DNA of 39,150 nucleotides from an uncultured Gemmatimonadota bacterium. Lineage in GTDB: Bacteria; Gemmatimonadota; Gemmatimonadetes; Gemmatimonadales; Gemmatimonadaceae. Shown in pieces: positions 21,601 through 29,988 of the stretch (position 1 is the stretch's first letter; each line of letters begins with the position of its first letter). Below the pieces are notes generated by a model. The model was not told the DNA's origin and made no database searches. It saw only the letters and a program-made list of their open reading frames with translations. The position numbers and the translations under genes are program-made. The DNA lies in contig CAMLEQ010000004.1 of NCBI GenBank assembly GCA_946479015.1, positions 1-39,150 of the forward strand. Reading direction: 5' to 3'.

Positions 21601-21935
21601 CTCTCGAGCAGGGCGAGGATGCGCCACGTGAGGACATCGCGGTCGAACTCCGCCGCCGCATCGGGGAGCGCGCGCCCGGCCTCGAGCATGGCGCGCTCGA
21701 CCTCCTCCGCCAGCCAGTGACAGAACGCGGCAGGGAAGGGGATCCGGAGCGAGGCGGCGCACCCCTGCCGCCGCGCGAGCTCCAACCGCATCCACCGCTC
21801 CATCCCCTGGCTCTGCACCACGATCAGCTCCTCCGCGAGCGGAGGGAGCGGCGCATCGCGCAGGTCGCGCGCGAGACGCTCCATCAGCGTGGCGAGCGAC
21901 CGATTGGAGACGATCGTGAGCTGGCGCTCTGGCAT
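18618..21935 (-). CDS. recC: Exodeoxyribonuclease V γ subunit, RecC
   Basis: 1105 residues. I start it at the ATG at 21935, since LTIVSNRSLATLMERLARDL matches the usual RecC N-terminus (for example a SN-x2-E-L-like opening); no good ribosome site precedes it. Family marks include VVQSQGMERWMRLELA, RIPFPAAFCHWL, VFGVSSLPPLFLDLL, CHSPLREMEVVRDQLL and GGITFCAFKPMRSIPFRVI, plus GLDDATFPR. RecC is the scaffold that splits the DNA strands and recognises Chi through a dead helicase fold. It heads recC-recB-recD, all with 4-bp overlaps, suggesting tight stoichiometry. The Chi sequence of this organism cannot be derived here. Confidence 0.94.
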
Positions 21936-22022
21936 GCCGGGGGGAGGGCGGGAGGAACGGCGCACTGGCGCCGTGGCGGGCGACGCGGCGGCCGACCGGT
22001 CGAGCTTGGCCGCCCGGACTGA

Positions 22023-22050
22023 ACAATAGCCCGTCAGGCGGATCCGGCAA
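22023..22050 (-). promoter_or_regulatory. Candidate promoter of the recCBD operon
   Basis: Read on the minus strand: TTGCCG (22050-22045, 4 of 6 -35 consensus), a 16-bp spacer, and TATTGT (22028-22023, 4 of 6 -10 consensus). It would give a leader of about 80 nt before recC. I see no LexA-like palindrome nearby. Confidence 0.4.
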
Positions 22051-22216
22051 GGAACGCCCGCGCGCCCCGCCACTCCACGATCATGCCCGATCGCGGCGGC
22101 GCGCGGCATGCGGTGCACGGCCGGGGGGTGGCGTGGGGAACGGTCTCATCGTCGTCGCGGCCCGTGTCGCTCTCGTGGTCCGCGTCCGGACGTCGCATCG
22201 CGAGCGAGGCATCCGC

Positions 22217-22933
22217 ATGTCGGAAGAGATCTCCGGCACCATCGCCGCCCCGCGCATCCCGCGGCGCACAGGCGCCCGGTGGCTCCCCGCCGCCGAGGCA
22301 GCGGGGATGTATCTCCTGCTGATGGCGTACATCTGGTGGGGGCAGGAGCGGGCCCGAGCGCTGGTGCTCATCCCGGTGGCGGCGGTGCTGGCGTCGCATC
22401 TCTACCGAGGCGAGACGCCGGCGATGCTCGGCTTCCGGCGCGCGAACTTCGGGCGGTGCATGCGCGAGATCGGCCCCGCGCTGCTGGCGCTCACCCTCGC
22501 GCTGGTGGCGCTCGGCGCGACGTTCGGCACGGTGCGCGCGGCGGCGCCGCAGCGGGTGCTCGAGGTGCTCACGGGATACTATCTGTGGGGGCTGTTCCAG
22601 CAGTACGTGCTGAACGGCTACTTCGTGAGCCGCTTCGCGATGACCGTCAGGAGCCCGCACACGGCGGCCGTGCTCGGCGCGCTCTGCTTCGCCGGCGCGC
22701 ATACGCCGAACTGGTTTCTCATGGCCGTGACGCTCGTCGCCGGTTATCTCTCCGCGCGCGTCTACCTGGCGTACCGCAACCTGCTCTTTCTCGGCATCGC
22801 CCACGCGCTGCTGGGGACGTTCATCGTGTTCGGCGTGCCCCGATCCATCACGCACGGGCTGGTGACCGGCCCCGCGGAGTGGCGAGCGGCGCGCGCGGTG
22901 CTCACCGGCGAGCCCGTGCACGCTCGCTGGTAG
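22217..22933 (+). CDS. CPBP-family membrane protein with Gln in place of the catalytic Glu pair
   Basis: 238 residues with about six to seven membrane helices. The CPBP (Abi) fold is recognisable from three spaced motifs: LFQQYVLNGYF (125-135) where the family has EExxxR, CFAGAHTPNW (His162) and LGIAHALLGTF (His196). The two Glu needed for intramembrane proteolysis are both Gln (128-129) and the Arg is Asn. It is therefore either an inactive homologue or works differently. The ATG at 22217 is chosen because MSEEISGT precedes a typical cytoplasmic leader; a GTG at 22133 is possible. It stands between the rec operon and the convergent LuxR gene, whose end lies 2 bp away. Confidence 0.85.
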   Translation: MSEEISGTIAAPRIPRRTGARWLPAAEAAGMYLLLMAYIWWGQERARALVLIPVAAVLASHLYRGETPAMLGFRRANFGRCMREIGPALLALTLALVALGATFGTVRAAAPQRVLEVLTGYYLWGLFQQYVLNGYFVSRFAMTVRSPHTAAVLGALCFAGAHTPNWFLMAVTLVAGYLSARVYLAYRNLLFLGIAHALLGTFIVFGVPRSITHGLVTGPAEWRAARAVLTGEPVHARW

Positions 22934-22935
22934 CG

Positions 22936-23604
22936 CTACAGGTGCAGCACGCCGCGCCGCGCGCCGAGCGTCACGGCCTCGGCGCGGCTCGCGGCACCGA
23001 GCTTCGCGTACACGGCGGCGAGGTGCGTCTTCACGGTGTGGCTCGAGATGCCGAGCCGCGCGGCGATCTGCTTGTTGGCGAGCCCCTCGGCGACCGCGCT
23101 CAGCACGTCGAGCTCGCGCGGAGTGAGCGGAGGTGGCGGGCTTCCGCCTCCCGGTTCGCGCACGTGGAATGCATGCGCACGCCCTCCCGGCGCGCCGAGT
23201 GCCGCCGCGAGAGACTCCGGGGGGAGCGCGACCAATCCTGCGGCCGCGGCCTCCACCGCCGCGCGGAGCTCCGCGGTGGTGACGGAGGACGCGACCACCC
23301 CGCGTACGCCCGCCTCCAACGCGACGAGCGGCGCGCCCTCCCACGGCTCGCTCCCCACCAGCACGATCGCCACACCGGCCGCGCCCTCGCCGATGCGGGC
23401 GAGCCAGGCGGCTGCCTCGTCGTCTCCGGGCGCGCGGGGGTCCACCACGAGCACGTCGGGCTCGAGCTCGCGCACGCAGTGCGCGAGCGACTGGGGCTCG
23501 GTGCCGGCGTGTCCCACGACTTCGGCGATCCCCCACCGGCCGATCAGCGACTCGAGGCCGGCGCGAGCGAGCTCGGAATCGGCCGCCACGAGCACGCGGA
23601 TCAT
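22936..23604 (-). CDS. LuxR/NarL-type regulator with degenerate receiver domain
   Basis: 222 residues. The C-terminal LuxR helix-turn-helix is intact (LTPRELDVLSAVAEGLANKQ, then IAARLGISSHTVKTHLAAVY, residues ~152-205). The N-terminal receiver-like domain (1-120) keeps a candidate phospho-acceptor in VLVVDPRA. However, the usual acidic pair DD reads AD (VAADSE), the conserved Thr/Ser position is altered (IVLVGSE), and the conserved Lys after GxRG is missing (GVRGVVASS). It is probably a pseudo-receiver not controlled by ordinary phosphorylation. It is the third gene, 7 bp after a trypsin-like protease, in a three-gene operon opposite a histidine kinase. It should bind DNA as a dimer; targets are unknown. 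Confidence 0.9.
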   Translation of the reverse strand: MIRVLVAADSELARAGLESLIGRWGIAEVVGHAGTEPQSLAHCVRELEPDVLVVDPRAPGDDEAAAWLARIGEGAAGVAIVLVGSEPWEGAPLVALEAGVRGVVASSVTTAELRAAVEAAAAGLVALPPESLAAALGAPGGRAHAFHVREPGGGSPPPPLTPRELDVLSAVAEGLANKQIAARLGISSHTVKTHLAAVYAKLGAASRAEAVTLGARRGVLHL

Positions 23605-23611
23605 GGGGGCC

Positions 23612-24211
23612 TCACCACGGCGCGCGCCCCAGAAAGCGCAGGACCGCGCGACTGGGCACGGCGAACGCGAGCCCCTGCGCGACCATGGTGTTGATGCCGA
23701 CGACGCGGCCCGACGCCTCGGCGAGCGGGCCGCCGGAGTTTCCCGGCGCGAGCCGCACGTCGGCCTCGATCCACCGCTGGCCGCCGATTCCTGGCGCGCA
23801 CGCGCGGTGCACCACGCCGAGCGAGGCCGCCTCGCGGAAGCCGAGCGGGTGGCCGAGCGCGAGCACCAGCTCGCCGGGGCGGAGGGCGTCGGAGTCGCCG
23901 ATCTCGGCGGGTCGGAGTGTGCCGCGCGCGCCACGGAGTTGGAGCGCGACGAGGTCGCGGCGATCGTCGCGCGCGATCACGTGCGCGCTCAGGATCTCCC
24001 CGCCGGGAAGCCGCACCCCCGCCTCGCCGGCGCGGACCACGTGGGCGTTGGTGATCACGAGATCGTCGCCCCACACCACCCCCGCGCCCAGCGCCCGGGC
24101 GCCGCGCGCCACGACCTCGGCGATCGAGCGGCTCACTCGCAGGGCGAGCGCCGTCAGCTCGTCGTCGAGCGCCGCGCCGCGCGCCACGCGGTCCATCGGC
24201 GCCAACGTCAC
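23612..24211 (-). CDS. Soluble trypsin-like serine protease (S1C type, no PDZ)
   Basis: 199 residues. The full catalytic triad is present in HtrA/DegP style: His in VITNAHVV, Asp in RRDLVALQL and Ser in APGNSGGPL. The domain ends in GRVVGINTM and FAVPSRAVLRFL. There is no signal peptide, membrane helix or PDZ domain, so it should act in the cytoplasm as a minimal protease. The GTG at 24211 has GGGAGGG about 6 bp upstream and overlaps the stop of the PDZ-containing paralogue by 4 bp. The two proteases and the LuxR-type regulator appear to be one transcript. Substrate and inducer are unknown; the regulator or its partner is a natural candidate (inference). Confidence 0.9.
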   Translation of the reverse strand: MTLAPMDRVARGAALDDELTALALRVSRSIAEVVARGARALGAGVVWGDDLVITNAHVVRAGEAGVRLPGGEILSAHVIARDDRRDLVALQLRGARGTLRPAEIGDSDALRPGELVLALGHPLGFREAASLGVVHRACAPGIGGQRWIEADVRLAPGNSGGPLAEASGRVVGINTMVAQGLAFAVPSRAVLRFLGRAPW

Positions 24212-25140
24212 GGCCGCCCTCCCCGCCGCTCGCGAATGGCGACCTCGATCTCCCGCGGCTCACCGGCGCGGAGCACCCGCGCGCGGGCGACGTGCCCCAC
24301 GCTCTCCGGACCGAGCGCGGCGATGAGGTCGGCGGGGTCGCGCACCGCGCGATCGTCGAGCGCGAGGAGCACGTCGCCGAGCAGCACGCCGGCGTCGGCC
24401 GCGGAGCTCCCCGGCTCGACGCCCATCACCATCAGGGCATGGTGGGTGGGGAGGTGGAGCGCCGATGCCACGGCATCCGGCAGGCGGACGCTCTGCATGG
24501 CGAGGCCGAGATGCCCGCGCGCGACGCGCCCCTTCTCCAGCAGATCGTGCGTCACGCGCTCCACGGTGGACGCGGGGATCGTGATCGCCTGCCCGCGCGC
24601 GAGGCCTGAGGTGTTCACGCCGACGACCGTCCCGCCGGCGTCCACCAGCGCGCCGCCGGAGAAACCGTCGTGGATCGTCATGTCGAGACGGAGAAATCGG
24701 TCGAGGCGCCCGCCGCGCCACGTGCGCCACTCGCCGGAGCTCGAGCTCACGATCCCGAGCGTGGCGGTGGCATCCGCCCCCGGCCGCCCCACCGCGATCA
24801 CCAGGTGCCCCGCCCTGAGCGAGCCGCCGTCACCGAGCACGGCGGCCGTGCCCGCCGCGCCATCGACACGGAGCACCGCGAGGTCCGTGGAGGGATCGCG
24901 CCCCGCCAGCGTGGCGCGCGCGGTCCGGCCACCGTGCAGTACCACGGTGATCGCTTCCTCGCGACGGATGGTGTGGTCGGCGGTGACCACGACGCCTTCG
25001 CGCCAGAGCACGCCGCTCGATGGGATGCGCGGTCGCGCGTCGATCGCGACCACGCCGGGCGCCGCGCGCTCCACCGCGTCCGCGAGGTCCCGTGAGAGTG
25101 CCGCCAGCGTGCCGCCGGCGATGTCCGATGTCGAAGTCAT
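24208..25140 (-). CDS. Soluble S1C serine protease with C-terminal PDZ domain
   Basis: 310 residues. Triad motifs: His in VVTADHTI, Asp in STDLAVLRV and Ser in HDGFSGGALV. A PDZ domain fills ~215-300 (GHLGLAMQ, VMGVEPGSSAADAGVLLGDV). The start is the ATG at 25140, with GGGGGC just upstream; no signal peptide or membrane anchor follows, unlike classical DegP/DegS. It heads the operon protease-protease-LuxR and is divergent from a soluble histidine kinase, with 284 bp between the ATGs. That gap shows no convincing promoter or repeat, apart from a possible -10 TATCTT at 25313. PDZ domains bind C-termini of unfolded or regulatory proteins, so this copy probably selects the substrate. Confidence 0.9.
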   Translation of the reverse strand: MTSTSDIAGGTLAALSRDLADAVERAAPGVVAIDARPRIPSSGVLWREGVVVTADHTIRREEAITVVLHGGRTARATLAGRDPSTDLAVLRVDGAAGTAAVLGDGGSLRAGHLVIAVGRPGADATATLGIVSSSSGEWRTWRGGRLDRFLRLDMTIHDGFSGGALVDAGGTVVGVNTSGLARGQAITIPASTVERVTHDLLEKGRVARGHLGLAMQSVRLPDAVASALHLPTHHALMVMGVEPGSSAADAGVLLGDVLLALDDRAVRDPADLIAALGPESVGHVARARVLRAGEPREIEVAIRERRGGRP

Positions 25141-25424
25141 GCTGCCCCCGTGATGTGAAAGTCGCGTGCGTCGGTGAATGTTGCGTGGCGCGCGCGTGCC
25201 GCGACATCGGGCGAGCGGGGGAGGGCGCGGTCGGGCGTTCGGCCGATCGCGCGGACGCGGTTGACGGGGCCAGCAGGCAGGCGGTGAGGGAGGGGGGGTG
25301 CTCCCCGGAATGTATCTTGCGCCGCTTGGTACGCGCGGACGCCGTGGAGCGCCCACCGAGCGGCTCGCTGCGGCGAAAGCGACATTCCCGCCGCGAGCTA
25401 CCCGCGGTCGCGTTGGAGGCTCGC

Positions 25425-27797
25425 ATGGCACAGGGCTTCGATCCCGAACCGACGGAACGGACGGGCACATCGCCCAGCGCGTTCCCGCACGCCGCCGACC
25501 GCCGGAACTCATCCGGCGCGCCCACCGCTCCGCCCCGGACGCACGCCGAGGCCGAGTCCCGCTGGGCCGCGTTCGTCACGCAGGCGGCACGCGTGCTCGC
25601 CTCCTCGCTCGACTTCCAGACCACCGTGGACAACGTGCTCCGGCTGGTGGTGCCGCACGTCGCCGACTGGTGCATCGCGTACATCCTCAACGAGGAGAAC
25701 AACGTCTTCGAGGTGGCGGCGATCCACGGCGACCCCGTGCGCGACGAGCTGGTGCAGGAGATCATCGCGCGCCATCCGTTCGAGCCGGGGCACCCCTTTC
25801 TCGGCGCCTCGCTCGACCCGCCGCGCCCCGTGCTCCTGCGCGAGGTCACCGATGCGGTGCTGCGCGCGGAGATCCCCGACGAGCACGTGCTGCAGCTCGT
25901 CCACGCGCTGGCGCCCGCCTCGGCGATCGCCGCGCCGCTCGTGGCGCGCGGCCGCGTGGTTGGCGCGGTCACCTTCCTGGCGGATGCCCGCAGGCCGTGC
26001 TACGAGCCGAGCGATCTCACCCGTCTGGTCGAGTTCGCCGGACTGGCGGCGCTGGCCGTCGACAACTGCGGGCTGTATCGGGCCGCGCACCGCGAGCTGG
26101 CCGAGCGCAGACGGGCGGAGGAGCAGCTCACGGAATCGCTGGCCCTGCACCGCGCGACGCTGGAGTCCACCACCGACGGCATCCTCGTGGTGGACAGGGA
26201 CGGGCGCATCGCGTCCTACAACCACCAGTTCCTGGACATGTGGCGCATCCCCGAGGAGGTGGTGAGCCTCGGCGACGACCGCCGGACGCTGGCGATGGTG
26301 TACGACCAGCTCCGGGACCCGCAGGAGTTCCTGGAGAAGGTGCGGGAGCTGTACGCGACGCCGGAGGCGGAGAGCATGGACGTGCTGGCGTTCAAGGATG
26401 GGCGCATCTTCGAGCGCTACTCGCGGCCGCACCGCGTGCGGGACGAGATCGCGGGGCGTGTGTGGAGCTTCCGGGACGTCACCGAGCGCACGCGGACCAT
26501 GCGCCTCCAGCAGCTCCTCGCCGAAGCGGCGGCCATCCTCGCCTCGTCGCTCGACTACTCGGACACGCTCCGCGGGATCGCCGCGTGCACGATGCCGCTG
26601 CTCGCCGACTGGTGCCGCATCGATCTGGCGGCCGAGGATGGACGCCTGCACCTGGCCGCCGAGGCGTACGGCGGCGCGCAGGGCGCCGACCGGCGGAAGC
26701 GCGCCGCGCATCCGCCGGCGCTCGCGAGGGACTCGGTGCACCCGGCGGTGATCGCCCTCGAGCACGGCCAGCCGGTGGTGATGCCGGAGCTGGAGTCGTG
26801 GACGCGCGATGCGCTCCGCGCCGGCGGCGGGGAGCTGGAGACGCACGAGCTCCCGTGCGTGGTGCTCGCCGTTCCACTCATGGCGCGCGGGCGCCGCATC
26901 GGCGCGATGACGTTCGGCCGCCTCGCGGCGGAGCGCCCGTACACGCCGGCGGAGGTGGAGGTGGCGCGCGAGCTCGCGCGGCGCTCGGCGCTGGCGGTGG
27001 ACAACGCCCGGCTCTACGAGACGGCGCTGATGGCGAACCAGGCGAAGTCGGACTTCCTCGCCGTGATGTCGCACGAGCTGCGCACTCCCCTCACCGCGAT
27101 CATGGGCTACACCGAGCTGATCGCGGACGGCGTCTCCGGCCCGATCACCGAGGTCCAGCAGCAGCAGCTCCAGCGCATCGATGCCAGCGCGCGGCACCTG
27201 CTGCACATCATCGAGCAGATCCTGTCGTTCGCGCGCGTGGAGGCGGGGCGCGAGAAGGTGCTGGTCGAGCCGGTGGACCTGCGCCTCACCGTGGACGAGG
27301 TGGTGATGCTCATCCATCCGGCGGCGACGAAGAAGGGGATCAGGGTGGTGAAGGAGGTCCCGAGCGGCGCGCCGGCCATTCACACCGATCCCGGGAAGCT
27401 CCGGCAGATCCTCATCAACCTGCTCGCGAACGCGGTGAACTTCACCGAGCGCGGGACGGTGGGCGTCGCCGTGCATCCAGAGGCGGATGGCGCGCGCATC
27501 CGTGTCTGGGACACCGGCATCGGCATCGCTCCCGATCATCTCGACCGGATCTTCGATCCCTTCTGGCAGGTGGAGCAGCCGCGCACGCGCCGCACGGGGG
27601 GGACGGGGCTGGGGCTCAGCGTCACGCGCCACCTCGCCCACCTGCTGGGCGGCGACATCGAGGTCGCATCGCGGCTGGGGGAGGGGAGCACGTTCACCGT
27701 GTACCTGCCCGACCTCGATGCATCGCGTCGTGCGGAGGAAGGCGAGCGCGAAACGGCGCACGCCGGCGAGGCGGGGCCGGAACGGGAGCGCGCCTGA
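25425..27797 (+). CDS. Soluble sensor histidine kinase (GAF-PAS-GAF-HisKA-HATPase)
   Basis: 790 residues with no membrane segment. The ATG at 25425 follows GGAGG by 6 bp. Domains: GAF at ~45-215, PAS at ~235-345 (TLESTTDGILVVDRDGRIAS), a second GAF at ~360-525, HisKA with FLAVMSHELRTPLTAIMGYT (~542-600) and HATPase with the N box INLLANAVNFT, DTGIGI and GGTGLGLSV (~650-770). It should autophosphorylate on His in response to a cytoplasmic or diffusible signal. The GAF domains show no obvious haem or cyclic-nucleotide residues. No receiver domain is attached, and the nearest response regulator (22936) has a degenerate receiver, so the true partner may be elsewhere. Its stop codon lies in a hairpin. 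Confidence 0.94.
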   Translation: MAQGFDPEPTERTGTSPSAFPHAADRRNSSGAPTAPPRTHAEAESRWAAFVTQAARVLASSLDFQTTVDNVLRLVVPHVADWCIAYILNEENNVFEVAAIHGDPVRDELVQEIIARHPFEPGHPFLGASLDPPRPVLLREVTDAVLRAEIPDEHVLQLVHALAPASAIAAPLVARGRVVGAVTFLADARRPCYEPSDLTRLVEFAGLAALAVDNCGLYRAAHRELAERRRAEEQLTESLALHRATLESTTDGILVVDRDGRIASYNHQFLDMWRIPEEVVSLGDDRRTLAMVYDQLRDPQEFLEKVRELYATPEAESMDVLAFKDGRIFERYSRPHRVRDEIAGRVWSFRDVTERTRTMRLQQLLAEAAAILASSLDYSDTLRGIAACTMPLLADWCRIDLAAEDGRLHLAAEAYGGAQGADRRKRAAHPPALARDSVHPAVIALEHGQPVVMPELESWTRDALRAGGGELETHELPCVVLAVPLMARGRRIGAMTFGRLAAERPYTPAEVEVARELARRSALAVDNARLYETALMANQAKSDFLAVMSHELRTPLTAIMGYTELIADGVSGPITEVQQQQLQRIDASARHLLHIIEQILSFARVEAGREKVLVEPVDLRLTVDEVVMLIHPAATKKGIRVVKEVPSGAPAIHTDPGKLRQILINLLANAVNFTERGTVGVAVHPEADGARIRVWDTGIGIAPDHLDRIFDPFWQVEQPRTRRTGGTGLGLSVTRHLAHLLGGDIEVASRLGEGSTFTVYLPDLDASRRAEEGERETAHAGEAGPERERA

Positions 27798-27808
27798 CGT
27801 TCAGGCGC
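27790..27808. terminator. Hairpin terminator between convergent kinase and HAD genes
   Basis: GCGCCTGA (27790-27797) and TCAGGCGC (27801-27808) pair perfectly around a CGT loop. The kinase stop codon is inside the left arm. A further copy of TCAGGCGCA lies at 27819. Confidence 0.5.
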
Positions 27809-27809
27809 A

Positions 27810-28529
27810 TCACCCGGTCAGGCGCACTCCCACCTCGTCGAGGTGCTCCAGCAGGTCCGCCGGATCCTCGTACACGCGATAGGCGCCGGCGCGCATGAGC
27901 TCGTCCTCGCCGTAGCCGCCGGAGAGCAGTCCGACGCCGAGCGCCCTGGCGCGCCGCGCGGCGAGCAGATCCCACACGCTGTCGCCCACCACCACGGAGC
28001 TCCCGATCGACACGCCGAGCCGGTGGGCGGCGGCGATGAACAGGTCGGGATCCGGCTTGGCGTGGCGCACCTGGTCGCGGGTGATGACCGGGGTATCGGG
28101 GGGAAGCTCGAGCAGACCGAGCGCCAGCTTCGCACTGTTCTGCGAGCTGCTGGTGGCGACGGTCCACGGCACCCGCGCGGCGGTGAGGTGTGCGAGCAGA
28201 TCGCGCGCGCCGGGGAGCGGCCGCACCTGCCCCACCATCCGCGCGTACGCCTCGGTGTGGTACACCTTGATGCGCTCGGTCTGCTCGCGCGTCACCGGCT
28301 GCCCCGTCTCGCGCAGGAGCGCGTTCACGAGCAGTCCGCCGCTCATCCCGATGCGGCGATGGATGCGCCAGACGGCGAGCTTGATCCCCGCGCGCTCGAG
28401 CGCCTCGCGCCACGCGATGACGTGCTGGTACACGCTGTCGACGAGCGTGCCATCGAGATCGAAGAGAAATGCGGGCGCGAGGAGCGAGCCGTCGTCCTCG
28501 CACTCCACTGACGGTCGAGTGGTCGTCAT
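27810..28529 (-). CDS. HAD-superfamily phosphatase/phosphoglucomutase-like
   Basis: 239 residues. HAD motif I is LFDLDGTLVDS (Asp24, Asp26), motif II is VATSSSQ, motif III is AKPDPDLF and motif IV is VVVGDSVWDLLAA. A helical cap (~40-105) places it in the PGMB/phosphonatase-like subgroup. These enzymes remove or transfer phosphate on sugars, nucleotides or glycolate in the cytoplasm; the substrate is not evident. GGGAGGA lies 12 bp before the ATG. The gene is divergent from the MFS transporter, with only 50 bp between the start codons. Confidence 0.92.
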   Translation of the reverse strand: MTTTRPSVECEDDGSLLAPAFLFDLDGTLVDSVYQHVIAWREALERAGIKLAVWRIHRRIGMSGGLLVNALLRETGQPVTREQTERIKVYHTEAYARMVGQVRPLPGARDLLAHLTAARVPWTVATSSSQNSAKLALGLLELPPDTPVITRDQVRHAKPDPDLFIAAAHRLGVSIGSSVVVGDSVWDLLAARRARALGVGLLSGGYGEDELMRAGAYRVYEDPADLLEHLDEVGVRLTG

Positions 28530-28579
28530 GGTGGTGCGTCATCCTCCCGGGGAATGCGACTTGCCCCCGCCCACCCTGC

Positions 28580-29764
28580 ATGTCCAGGCCCACGCTCACC
28601 GTCGCCCCCCCGGCTCCCCCCATCCGCCTGCTGTCCGTCACCGCCGGCCTGACGGTGGCGAACCTCTACTACAACCAGCCGCTGCTGCCGGAGATCGGCC
28701 GGACGTTCGGCGTGAGCGATGGGCGTGCCGGGCTCGTGTCCACCGCGACGCAGGTGGGCTACGCGGTGGGACTCCTGCTGTTCGTGCCGCTGGCCGATGT
28801 GCTCGAGCGGCGGCGGCTCATGGTGGTGCTCCTGGCCGGGGTGGCGGCATCGCTCGCCGCCGCGGCGGTGGCGCCGGGGCTCGGCTGGCTCGCGGCGGCC
28901 AGCTTCGCGATCGGCGTGACGACGGTGGTGCCGCAGGTGGTGATCCCGTACGGCGCCGGACTGGTGGAACCGGCGGAGCGGGGACGCGTGGTGGGGCAGA
29001 TCATGGGCGGGCTGCTCATCGGCATCCTCGCCGCGCGCGTCATCTCCGGCGCGCTCGGCGCGGTGGTGGGGTGGCGCGCGGTGTTCGCGATCATGGCGGT
29101 GGCCATGCTCGTGCTGGCGGCGGTGCTCGCGCGCCGGCTCCCGCGCGGCGAGCCGGCCGAGACGATGCCGTACGGCGCGCTCCTCCGCTCGCTCCTGGAG
29201 ATCGCGCGCAGCGAGCCCGTGCTGCGCGACGCGTCCGCGCTCGGCGCGCTCCTCTTCTTCGCGTTCAGCGCCTTCTGGACCACGCTCGCCTTCCGGCTGG
29301 AGACGCCGCCGCTGCACTACGGAAGCACCGTGGCGGGGCTGTTCGGGATCATCGGGATCGTCGGCGCATCGATCGCGCCGGTGGCGGGGCGCATCGCCGA
29401 CCGTTGGCGCCCGCGCGATCTCGTGGGCGCGGCGACGGCGGTGATGGTGGTGGCGTTCGTGATCTGTCTCGTCGCCGGCGCCACCATCGCCGGGCTGGTG
29501 GCGGGGGTGATCCTGCTCGATGCCGGCGAGCAGGCGGCGCAGGTGTCGAATCAGACGCGCGTGTACCGGCTGCCGGCGCCGCTGCACGGGCGGCTCAACA
29601 CCGTGTTCATGACGTCGTTCTTCATCGGCGGCTCGGTGGGCTCGGCGGTCGCGTCGTGGGCGTGGGGGCGGTGGGGGTGGACGGGCGTGTGCGCGGTGTC
29701 GCTCGCGGCGCTCGGCGCGGCGCTGGTGGTGTGGCTGACGCGACGAGGGAGCGTGGACGGGTGA
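28580..29764 (+). CDS. MFS transporter, drug/metabolite exporter type
   Basis: 394 residues with twelve predicted membrane helices. The first helix carries VANLYYNQPLLPEI, a signature of one MFS exporter branch (YgaY-like). Motif A appears as PLADVLERRRLM after helix 2, and GRIADRWRPRDL marks the matching loop in the second half. The ATG at 28580 has no strong ribosome site. It probably exports a small organic molecule or drug by proton antiport in the inner membrane. The divergent HAD gene shares its 50-bp upstream region. The 224 bp after the stop hold nothing I can identify. Confidence 0.9.
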   Translation: MSRPTLTVAPPAPPIRLLSVTAGLTVANLYYNQPLLPEIGRTFGVSDGRAGLVSTATQVGYAVGLLLFVPLADVLERRRLMVVLLAGVAASLAAAAVAPGLGWLAAASFAIGVTTVVPQVVIPYGAGLVEPAERGRVVGQIMGGLLIGILAARVISGALGAVVGWRAVFAIMAVAMLVLAAVLARRLPRGEPAETMPYGALLRSLLEIARSEPVLRDASALGALLFFAFSAFWTTLAFRLETPPLHYGSTVAGLFGIIGIVGASIAPVAGRIADRWRPRDLVGAATAVMVVAFVICLVAGATIAGLVAGVILLDAGEQAAQVSNQTRVYRLPAPLHGRLNTVFMTSFFIGGSVGSAVASWAWGRWGWTGVCAVSLAALGAALVVWLTRRGSVDG

Positions 29765-29988
29765 GCCACGCCGCGTGTCTTCTTCTCGCGCACACCCGAT
29801 GCCAGATGAGGCCGTTGCCGTCGCGCCGGTCGATCATGGCATCCACCGAACCCCGGGGGGAGCGGATGGATCCGGGCAACGAGCTCCTGCTCGTCGCGGA
29901 TGTCGCCGTCCTCTGTCGGCCGGAGCGTTCCTCGTGCACTTTCGGTTCGGAGCGATACACCCGATCACGGAAGGCCACGGAGCGTTCC

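Noticed and set aside
22930..22939. Perfect palindrome GTAGCGCTAC at the junction of the CPBP and LuxR genes
   Set aside because: No loop is possible without losing pairs and it includes the CPBP stop codon; too short to call a terminator or operator.
25141..25424. Possible promoter (TATCTT at 25313) for the histidine kinase
   Set aside because: No acceptable -35 element lies at the right distance; left as a note only.
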